DNA of 6,947 nt from JBCDIQ01 sp039024295. GTDB lineage: Bacteria; Bacteroidota; Bacteroidia; J057. This document shows positions 1 through 4,473 of this stretch, one piece after another; positions within the stretch are counted from its first letter, which is position 1, and the number at the start of each line of letters is the position of its first letter. Position numbers and translations under genes: made by a program. Below the pieces are notes generated by a model. The model searched no databases and was not told where the DNA came from. It saw only the letters and a list, made by a program, of their open reading frames with translations. Where the stretch lies: the NCBI GenBank assembly GCA_039024295.1, contig JBCDIQ010000318.1:1-6947 (forward strand). Direction: 5' to 3'.

Positions 1-72
1 AACGAATTGAAGCGATATCAAATTGATTACCTGATTGAAGAATTAACAAATGAAGGATTTTTGAACAGATGA
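1..72 (+). CDS. hicA: HicA-type toxin, C-terminal end only (gene enters from the left edge)
   Basis: The frame is open from base 1 to a TGA at 70-72 and encodes 23 residues, beginning NELKRYQIDYLIEEL and ending GFLNR. The 'ELKRYQ...I..L...G' tail resembles the last helix of one HicA group, in which a Pro-His-Pro segment is followed by '(E/M)LKxYQ' and a final amphipathic helix. HicA toxins are small dsRNA-binding-fold proteins that cleave mRNA. The catalytic His lies upstream, outside the window, so activity cannot be judged. The stop overlaps the next start in an ATGA (69-72), which is typical of translationally coupled toxin-antitoxin genes, and toxin-first order is usual for hicAB. The assignment rests on this short tail plus the HicB-like neighbour. 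It is likely but not proven. Confidence 0.68.
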   Translation, partial: NELKRYQIDYLIEELTNEGFLNR

Positions 73-407
73 AAGACAAACTGATTTTCAAAGGATTCAT
101 TGGTTCAGTCCAATTCCAGGCTGAGGATGAAGTGTTTTTTGGCCGGATTGAAGGAATTGCAGACTTGGTAACTTTTGAGGGCGAAAGTGTTCATGGGTTA
201 AAAAAAGCGTTTGAAGAGGCTGTTGAAGATTACCTTGAGCTATGTGCTTCTATTGGTAAAGAACCCCACAAGTCTTTCAAGGGCAGTTTCAATGTGCGTA
301 TCAATCCAAGGTTACACCGAAAAGCCTTCGAAAAGGCCACTACTGAGGGCATTACACTTAACCAATTTATACAGAAAGCAATTGAAAAAGAGGTTACTTC
401 GGGTTGA
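69..407 (+). CDS. hicB: HicB-family antitoxin
   Basis: This 112-residue protein has the two-part HicB layout. Residues 1-65 form the partial RNase-H-like fold with 'F.G.I.GI.DLVTFEG.SV..LK.AF.EAV.DYLE'. Residues 70-108 form a ribbon-helix-helix-type DNA-binding segment ('KGSFNVRINPRLHRKAF...GITLNQFI..AI'). The N-terminal domain of this family binds and blocks HicA, and the C-terminal segment binds the operon promoter for autoregulation. The ATG at 69 overlaps the upstream toxin stop (ATGA), which fixes the start and implies coupling. Length is normal and no lesion is visible, so the antitoxin should be functional. The family call is firm from the motif spacing. That it pairs with the truncated upstream gene is inferred from the overlap. 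Confidence 0.93.
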   Translation: MKDKLIFKGFIGSVQFQAEDEVFFGRIEGIADLVTFEGESVHGLKKAFEEAVEDYLELCASIGKEPHKSFKGSFNVRINPRLHRKAFEKATTEGITLNQFIQKAIEKEVTSG

Positions 408-421
408 GTAAAATCGTGTGA

Positions 422-1162
422 ATGAAAACAACCATCCTCTTTTACATAGCAACGCTACCTATGCTACTTACTGCTCAGTTGGAAGGAACGTATACCCACT
501 GGGTCTTTGTTGGTGGGAGATCCATCGTGTTTTCAAAAGACGGTTTTTTTGAATTTCATAGCAGAGGGGTTGGCAAGGGGTCTTACGTTATTCATCAAGA
601 TACCCTAACTCTGCGATTCGGAAAGCACATGGAAGAAAGATTTATCAATTGTTCCTCCACCAATGTGGATTATGGCACCCCTGATATACTTGATGATTCA
701 GTACGCTTTTTTGTTTCAGTACTAGATTGCGGTAGTTTAGATACTATTCCTTTTCCAGTCTTTGGGCTTATTGACCCCCAGAATGATAGCATCATTGCAG
801 TAAAAGAGGTATATGCCAATGATGTTGGGAGGCTAGTCGTTTCAGCAAGGAAGGATAGTTTGATCCTTTTTATGAATGCGCCTGAATACTTCGTATCGAA
901 AGTTCCCATTCAAATGAGACATCCCTCTTCCATTCATGTGGAGGCGAGACTCTTTCTTGAACCCTGGGGAGGCATTATTGAAGAGGGTACTATCTGGCGG
1001 TATAGAATTCTTGAAAAGAAGCGAAGGCATCTAAAACTAGAGACAGTGGATTATGAGGATAAGGTCACTCTTTTTTATGTCAAGGTCAAGGAGAAATGGA
1101 GTTTTGATCGTTGGCGCAGAAGGATGGAAAGGTATTTTCCTGAGTTGAAAAAGCATAAATAA
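422..1162 (+). CDS. Secreted protein of unknown function (246 aa)
   Basis: I do not recognise this protein. Residues 1-18 look like a Sec signal peptide (Lys near the start, hydrophobic core to about residue 17, 'LTA|Q' cleavage site), so export to the periplasm is likely. The mature start reads 'LEGTYTHWVF...G..IVFSKDGFFEF......GKGSYVIHQDTLTLRF'. This is a beta-strand-rich layout like lipocalin-type Bacteroidota proteins, where a GxY strand is followed by a 'dG.F......G.Y.i..d.L.L' repeat, but that is only a shape resemblance. The C-terminus (about residues 190-246) is strongly basic and aromatic, ending WSFDRWRRRMERYFPELKK. Two Cys residues (about 77 and 103) could pair after export. It starts 14 bp after hicB on the same strand, so read-through from the hicAB promoter is possible. 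No clear ribosome binding site is seen. Confidence 0.8.
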   Translation: MKTTILFYIATLPMLLTAQLEGTYTHWVFVGGRSIVFSKDGFFEFHSRGVGKGSYVIHQDTLTLRFGKHMEERFINCSSTNVDYGTPDILDDSVRFFVSVLDCGSLDTIPFPVFGLIDPQNDSIIAVKEVYANDVGRLVVSARKDSLILFMNAPEYFVSKVPIQMRHPSSIHVEARLFLEPWGGIIEEGTIWRYRILEKKRRHLKLETVDYEDKVTLFYVKVKEKWSFDRWRRRMERYFPELKKHK

Positions 1163-1228
1163 AAACTGGAGCATTTATAATGCTAGCCCTAATCTCCCTC
1201 GTTTAGTAACCAACCTCCTATTCCCCAT

Positions 1229-2236
1229 ATGAAACCCCTCATTACCCTCCTCCTGTTCTTGCTCATTTCCCAAGCATTCGCCCAAAAGAATGAATCGGTC
1301 CGAACCACCCTGGAAAAGATCGTTGAACATGCAGAAATGGCTTCCCTGTACCGAGAGAAGGTAGACTGGGATACCCTGCGGCTACAAATTTTTGAACGAG
1401 CAGAGGAGGCGGATTCCATTTCTGATCTGGCTCCTGCATTGAAGTATATGCTGAAATCAATAGGGGATGATCATGGACGCATTTTTCATCAAAATAAGAT
1501 CTTAGCCAATTACCGTGGAGCATCACCCCCTCACCATGTAAGCATTGAAAATGAAGTGTTCAACGACATTCAATGGACACAGGTGTACCCCTTTCATACG
1601 GAAATGTTGGAGGGGAAAATCGGATATATCCGAATCGTAGGGTTGCCCATGGGCGATAACCAGCAAATGGCGAAGGACATCCAGCAGGAGGTGTGTAAAC
1701 TGGTGGAAGAGGGTGCTGAGAACTGGGTGATCGACCTGCGGTACAACGGAGGAGGCAATATGCACCCTATGGCCGAAGGCATTGCGGCTATCATAGGGGA
1801 GGGGCAAGTCGGAGGTGCCCAAGGATTGACAGAGGCAGAAAATGCCACCTGGCAGGTAACAGACGGCGACTTCTACTATGATGACTATTCTGTGGGATTG
1901 GAAAATGCCTGCACAGTTCAAGACACGCCCAAAATTGCGGTGCTAACCAGTGTGTATACCGCCAGTTCGGGAGAGGCTTTGGCAGTTATTTTCAAAGGAA
2001 AAGAACACAAAAGGTTTTTCGGACAAAAGACCCATGGCCTGATCACGGTAACTGACTGGCATGTGATTGATGACCTAACTGCTATGACCTTATCGGTAAG
2101 CTATTACCGAGACAGAAATGGGGTGGTATATAACCAGTACGTAGACGTAGATGAAGAATACCCCTTTTCCAAGCAGCCCCTTTCTGAATCAGATGCTTGC
2201 CTGGAGGCCGCACGAAAGTGGTTGATGGGGGAGTAG
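1229..2236 (+). CDS. Secreted S41-family (C-terminal-processing/tricorn-like) serine peptidase
   Basis: Residues 1-18 form a signal peptide (MKPLITLLLFLLISQAFA|Q), so the enzyme should act in the periplasm or outside the cell. The S41 core is recognisable. 'IGDDHGRIF' (about 78-86) matches the Asp-x-His stretch before the catalytic domain. 'GKIGYIRI' (129-136) is the first core strand, 'WVIDLRYNGGGNMHPM' (166-181) is the family's Asp-Leu-Arg-x-Asn-x-Gly-Gly motif, and 'TASSGEAL' (244-251) holds the likely nucleophile Ser246. Family members cleave unfolded or tagged proteins or peptides. The Lys that forms the Ser-Lys dyad in CtpA/Prc lies about 25 residues after Ser. Here that position is Leu271 ('QKTHGLIT'), so this is either the Ser-His type (tricorn/IRBP-like), with His82 as base, or inactive. 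No PDZ domain is apparent between His82 and the core. The substrate is unknown. Confidence 0.9.
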   Translation: MKPLITLLLFLLISQAFAQKNESVRTTLEKIVEHAEMASLYREKVDWDTLRLQIFERAEEADSISDLAPALKYMLKSIGDDHGRIFHQNKILANYRGASPPHHVSIENEVFNDIQWTQVYPFHTEMLEGKIGYIRIVGLPMGDNQQMAKDIQQEVCKLVEEGAENWVIDLRYNGGGNMHPMAEGIAAIIGEGQVGGAQGLTEAENATWQVTDGDFYYDDYSVGLENACTVQDTPKIAVLTSVYTASSGEALAVIFKGKEHKRFFGQKTHGLITVTDWHVIDDLTAMTLSVSYYRDRNGVVYNQYVDVDEEYPFSKQPLSESDACLEAARKWLMGE

Positions 2237-2328
2237 TTTAAAACCCCACCCTACCGTATCATTTTCTCAACTGTTTACCTTTTTCCTTCCTGACACACTG
2301 ATAAGCAGAACCACTCATCATTTATCCC

Positions 2329-2862
2329 ATGAAACACCTGCTTATCTCATTTCTTGTGCTTGCAATTGTTTGTATCTCCTGTAAAAAGGACGAAGAGGAA
2401 TCCCCTAACATGGGGCTTTCTGTCCAGCCAGGGAGCCTGACCATGTCTATCACTTCAGGCGGAAATACCGAATCCTTCTCTGGAGAAGCCACATACAGAG
2501 GCTCCAGCGGATTCATTGACAACACCACCCGTCATATATTCGACCTCGAACTCAATAGAAAGGACGAAAAAGTGATCATCAACCTGATTTATGACAATAC
2601 TACCACCTCTGGTGAGATTGAAACGGGTGCTCATGAATGTGGCCGATTAACGCCCATCAACTCTTCCAACTTTAATGGACGCATTGCCGAAACCTACATG
2701 GTCAATTCGGATACCTACAAATGGATCGATAACCCTGGAAGGGTGACCGTAGTGGAGGCCGATGACCCACAATTTACTGTTGAGTTTGATTTCACCATCA
2801 TCAACGATGTGACCGGGAACTTTGACCGATTTCAGGGGAGTTTTGTATCGAAGGAGCGGTAG
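2329..2862 (+). CDS. Lipoprotein of unknown function (177 aa), probably surface-exposed
   Basis: The N-terminus 'MKHLLISFLVLAIVCISC' is a lipoprotein signal peptide with Cys18 as the lipidation site. Position -3 is Cys rather than Leu, a variant lipobox that is tolerated in Bacteroidota. The residues after Cys18 are KKDEEE. This fits the Lys followed by Asp/Glu lipoprotein export signal described in Bacteroidota, which sends lipoproteins to the outer face of the outer membrane. The mature part alternates polar and hydrophobic residues (for example 'SGGNTESFSGEATYRG', 'VTVVEADDPQFTVEFDFTI') and ends in 'G.F.RFQGSF', suggesting a beta-sandwich. I recognise no enzyme motif. It lies 92 bp after the S41 peptidase on the same strand. 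Co-transcription is possible, but no functional link is shown. Confidence 0.85.
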   Translation: MKHLLISFLVLAIVCISCKKDEEESPNMGLSVQPGSLTMSITSGGNTESFSGEATYRGSSGFIDNTTRHIFDLELNRKDEKVIINLIYDNTTTSGEIETGAHECGRLTPINSSNFNGRIAETYMVNSDTYKWIDNPGRVTVVEADDPQFTVEFDFTIINDVTGNFDRFQGSFVSKER

Positions 2863-3094
2863 GGGAAAATGGTTTTGGGCGGCATCCGTGCAAAACTGCC
2901 ATATCAAGTCGTGACTCTTTCACATAAGCATAGTGAAATGTGAATAGAATCTGAAATAACTATATTAGTTTGTGTTGTTGTTCCTGTAAAATGATGATTT
3001 TATGCTAAAGTTTTTGTGAGGAACGGTCTGGCGCACCCGGGGGTGCAAAGTGTTAATTAGCATGGACGTTGAACGTAGGTTAGGCACTTTCGTT
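2863..3094. other. Palindrome-rich intergenic region between convergent genes
   Basis: No convincing ORF is present in these 232 bp, which lie between the + strand lipoprotein gene and the - strand PIN operon. Five inverted repeats can be read directly: GTTTTG/CAAAAC at 2872-2877 and 2891-2896; TTCACAT/ATGTGAA at 2919-2925 and 2938-2944; TAAAAT-GATG-ATTTTA at 2987-3002; GCACCC-GG-GGGTGC at 3033-3046; and ACGTT-G-AACGT at 3066-3076. The region is suited to bidirectional termination for the two convergent transcripts, but none of the stems has a clear T-tract. A structured RNA or a dispersed repeat is the alternative. This is descriptive only, with no family assigned. Confidence 0.5.
3033..3046. 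terminator. GC-rich hairpin, possible bidirectional terminator
   Basis: GCACCC and GGGTGC form a 6-bp perfect stem around GG, or a 5-bp stem with a 4-base CGGG loop. It lies between convergent genes, where a shared terminator would be expected. It lacks the T-run of a classical intrinsic terminator on either strand, so the call is weak. Confidence 0.25.
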
Positions 3095-3508
3095 TCATTT
3101 TCTATCTGTTAATATTTCTTTGAACCTATCAATATCAATCACCTTAACCATCGGGAAATCAATCTGTCTCAATACCTTAAAATCACCATCGTGACTTACA
3201 ATATATGAAGCATTTCCCGATACAGCACAGTCTGCAAACTTATCGTCGTCGGGGTCATTGTCTATCAATTTCCATTTAAAATAATTGGTGACCAAGTTTA
3301 CATTGGAGGATTTTTCTATGATTTGAAGTACCGTATTCGCTACTTCTCTTCCCATATGCTCGGTGATTACTTCTTCGTATTCTATCAAAATATCTGTGGT
3401 CACACACAATTCATATTCCTTTCTCAAAAAGGCTTCAAATATCCAGTAATACCTCGACTTTTTTGAAACTGATACCAGTAAAATGTTGGTATCCAATATT
3501 ATTTTCAA
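3095..3508 (-). CDS. PIN-domain ribonuclease toxin (PIN_3/COG1569-like, VapC superfamily)
   Basis: The 137-residue product starts MKIILDTNILL, the classical PIN N-terminus with metal-binding Asp6. Further acidic positions are Glu43 ('LIEYEE'), the 'NDPDDDKFADCAV' cluster (84-96), and Asp107/Asp109 in 'IVSHDGDF'. All active-site acids needed for Mg2+-dependent RNA cleavage therefore appear intact. Family length is about 130-145 aa, so the gene looks complete. The start codon is TTG (3506-3508 on -). Reading further upstream in frame gives no ATG or GTG before a TAA at 3536-3538, and starting here yields the expected MKIILDTN. The antitoxin stop lies 20 bp upstream, so the two genes form an antitoxin-first operon. 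Proteins of this type act in the cytoplasm as toxins held in check by the neighbour. Confidence 0.9.
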   Translation of the reverse strand: MKIILDTNILLVSVSKKSRYYWIFEAFLRKEYELCVTTDILIEYEEVITEHMGREVANTVLQIIEKSSNVNLVTNYFKWKLIDNDPDDDKFADCAVSGNASYIVSHDGDFKVLRQIDFPMVKVIDIDRFKEILTDRK

Positions 3509-3528
3509 TGGACTTGTATTTATTTGGT

Positions 3529-3765
3529 TTACCGGTTATTTGCATATGGAGTTCTCAGATGGGTATTTAATAATCTGTCCATATCTTCATTAGTCCAGTT
3601 TTTCTCTTCCCATACGTTATTCGTCTGTTTTTCTAGTTTCTCCACTAAATAATTGACGATCAACTGTCTTATCTTAATAAGATCATCCTCTTCCAAATCT
3701 CTCGAAAAGAGTTGTAATAATTCTAGCTGTATATTTGATAGGGGCTGATTTATAGTTTTGGCCAT
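3529..3765 (-). CDS. Antitoxin of the PIN-toxin module
   Basis: This 78-residue protein reads 'PLSNIQLELLQLFSRDLEED' followed by 'LIKIRQLIVNYLVEKLEK' and ends 'VWEEKNWTNEDMDRLLNTHL' plus RTPY. The helical N-terminal half followed by a Trp-containing 'W.E.GW..E.m...L..H.RTPY'-like tail is a recurring antitoxin design found in front of PIN_3 toxins in Bacteroidota and Cyanobacteria. The helical half probably dimerises or binds DNA, while the extended tail wraps the toxin groove. It begins at an ATG (3763-3765) and precedes the toxin by 20 bp. Antitoxin-first order, small size and spacing all support the assignment. The DNA-binding mode cannot be read from sequence alone. Confidence 0.83.
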   Translation of the reverse strand: MAKTINQPLSNIQLELLQLFSRDLEEDDLIKIRQLIVNYLVEKLEKQTNNVWEEKNWTNEDMDRLLNTHLRTPYANNR

Positions 3766-3821
3766 TATCTTAGGAATTTACAGTTGGTCTTAAAATCATT
3801 GATTTCTTTATTTGACGCTTA

Positions 3822-3850
3822 ATTACGTAATATACGAACTTATCCGGATA
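3822..3850 (-). promoter_or_regulatory. Two 10-bp palindromes, candidate operator of the PIN TA operon
   Basis: ATTACGTAAT (3822-3831) and TATCCGGATA (3841-3850) are both perfect 10-bp palindromes separated by 9 bp. They lie 57-85 bp upstream of the antitoxin start on the - strand. TA operons are usually autoregulated by the antitoxin or the TA complex binding palindromes near the promoter, so the position fits. Their differing sequences argue against a simple two-site operator. No clear Bacteroidota TTTG/TAnnTTTG promoter was found here, so the call is tentative. Confidence 0.35.
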
Positions 3851-3941
3851 GATATTCTCTTGATAGTGTGACATTATTGGCAACCGAATATTGATTTTTT
3901 AAGGTACGCTGACAAATTCTGCGGGCGAAACAGTCGCTGTC

Positions 3942-3962
3942 ATGTCGAGCTTGTCGAGACAT
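3942..3962. repeat. REP-like imperfect palindrome
   Basis: The 21-bp block begins ATGTCGAGC and ends GTCGAGACAT. Its outer five bases, ATGTC and GACAT, are perfectly inverted, and TGTCGAG occurs twice in direct orientation inside it. Read on -, the same bases can form a stem of ATGT plus CGA against TCGACAT with a 2-base bulge and a 5-base loop. Short extragenic hairpins of the style 'GTCAT.TCGA...GAGA.ATCT' are common dispersed repeats in Bacteroidota genomes, and this sequence has that flavour (GTCAT before, ATCT after). Only one copy lies in the window, so repetition is inferred from general familiarity and not shown here. Confidence 0.45.
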
Positions 3963-4055
3963 CTAACAAGTCATTGAAAATCAATTTTTATATCTTGTTG
4001 GATTCCTAAAACTTGATCCAGGTGGCACGTTGATTAAGAGAATTTGCAAAAATTT

Positions 4056-4112
4056 TCAAAGTACTTCTCTTAAAAAGCTGATCAACATATCGGTATCCAG
4101 CAGAAAGCTCAT
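4056..4112 (-). pseudogene. Truncated VapC-like PIN toxin (first 18 codons only)
   Basis: An ORF starting with ATG (4110-4112 on -) encodes MSFLLDTDMLISFLREVL and then stops at TGA (4056-4058). This is the typical beginning of a VapC-type PIN toxin, including the 'LLDTD.LI.FL' strand with the first metal-binding Asp. A full toxin would be about 125-140 residues. No other PIN motif (second Glu, 'D..D', 'T.D.DF') is found in any - strand frame down to 3900, so the rest was deleted or replaced and not merely frameshifted. It begins 1 bp after the stop of the upstream antitoxin, which is exactly where a TA toxin gene belongs. It cannot be active as it stands. Chance occurrence of such a motif at this position is unlikely. 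Confidence 0.72.
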
Positions 4113-4113
4113 T

Positions 4114-4353
4114 TCAATCTAGGCTAATTTCTTTGTCAGATATGGTTCTGCTCCTGTAAATCTCTTCCTCAATTTCATTACCTACGTCACTCCAAGACCC
4201 TCTTAGCTCATCAAAGAGTAGCTTCTTATCAGCCCTTGACTTTTTTAATCCATTCTTGATACTTTCGGACAAAGCTGCCAAAAGCTCCAGCTTCATCTCT
4301 ACGCTTAGAAGTTCGACTAACCTCAAGTACCTGGAAATTAATGCGTTTTCCAT
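4114..4353 (-). CDS. Antitoxin of a decayed PIN/VapC module (79 aa)
   Basis: The 79-residue protein has a helical N-terminal half (residues 1-37, 'LISRYLRLVELLSVEMKLEL' onward). It is followed by 'LFDELRGSWSDVGNEIEEEI' and 'YRSRTISDKEISLD'. The pattern 'LF..L.GSW.d......EEIi..I..sRt.s' is typical of Bacteroidota antitoxins paired with PIN toxins: a dimerising helical part plus a Trp-anchored tail that covers the toxin. The reading frame is intact with an ATG at 4351-4353. Its cognate toxin, immediately downstream, survives only as 18 codons, so this antitoxin is now an orphan. It might still repress its promoter or neutralise a related toxin elsewhere. The left end of an IS21-family element lies only 34 bp upstream of its start, so its native promoter may be partly replaced by IS sequence. 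Confidence 0.75.
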   Translation of the reverse strand: MENALISRYLRLVELLSVEMKLELLAALSESIKNGLKKSRADKKLLFDELRGSWSDVGNEIEEEIYRSRTISDKEISLD

Positions 4354-4387
4354 TTTGCTTAAATTTCTAACTAAGATAAATGTATAG

Positions 4388-4439
4388 TGTCAAGTTTCAC
4401 TAAAAGTGTACCAGTAAATTTCATGAAAAGTGTACCAGT
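4388..4439 (+). repeat. Left terminal inverted repeat of the IS21 element
   Basis: It begins TGTCAAGTTTCACTA, with AAAGTGTACC boxes at 4403-4412 and 4427-4436. Aligned without gaps to the reverse complement of 6751-6802, 40 of 52 positions match, including all 20 box positions. Read outwards on -, the tip contains TTGACA (4388-4393), a perfect -35-like hexamer pointing at the orphan antitoxin gene. Confidence 0.85.
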
Positions 4440-4473
4440 TTGTAGGGGTTAATTGGCCTGTAAAAGGGCCATT

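Larger units (their letters stand above)
3766..4113. other. 348-bp stretch without an intact gene between the two - strand TA modules
   Basis: This interval contains the two palindromes upstream of the PIN operon, a pair of ATTGATTTT/AAAATCAAT inverted repeats (3890-3898 and 3977-3985), a REP-like hairpin (3942-3962) and the 18-codon remnant of a PIN toxin (4056-4112). All three frames of the - strand just beyond the remnant hit stops within a few tens of codons. None resembles the rest of a PIN domain. Confidence 0.6.

Noticed and set aside
1170..1184. Hairpin AGCAT-TTATA-ATGCT after the 246-aa secreted protein gene, also containing TATAAT
   Set aside because: The stem is only 5 bp with no T-tract, and no -35 or TTTG element sits at the right distance. 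Neither a terminator nor a promoter call is supportable.
1523..1921. 132-codon open frame on the - strand within the S41 peptidase gene
   Set aside because: It is antisense to a gene with a signal peptide and clear S41 motifs. The translated product is Cys/His-rich without a pattern, as typical of shadow frames.
2872..2896. GTTTTG/CAAAAC stem as the terminator of the lipoprotein gene
   Set aside because: The stem is 6 bp with a 13-base loop and no T-run. It is kept only as part of the palindrome-rich region.
3079..3085. GTTAGGC, matching the integron attC core GTTRRRY, near TA genes that are often found in cassettes
   Set aside because: No complementary RYYYAAC core (such as GCCTAAC) is found at the required distance upstream, and no second site or integrase is present in the window. 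A degenerate 7-mer alone is weak.
3901..3943. Short - strand frame beginning MTATVSPAEFVSVP in the gap between TA modules
   Set aside because: It has only 14 codons, no family resemblance that I can defend, and overlaps the REP-like hairpin at its start.
4453..4473. TTG-initiated N-terminal extension of istA (MACKRAI)
   Set aside because: The frame is open, but the ATG at 4474 gives the family-like N-terminus and there is no sign that the extra seven residues are used.
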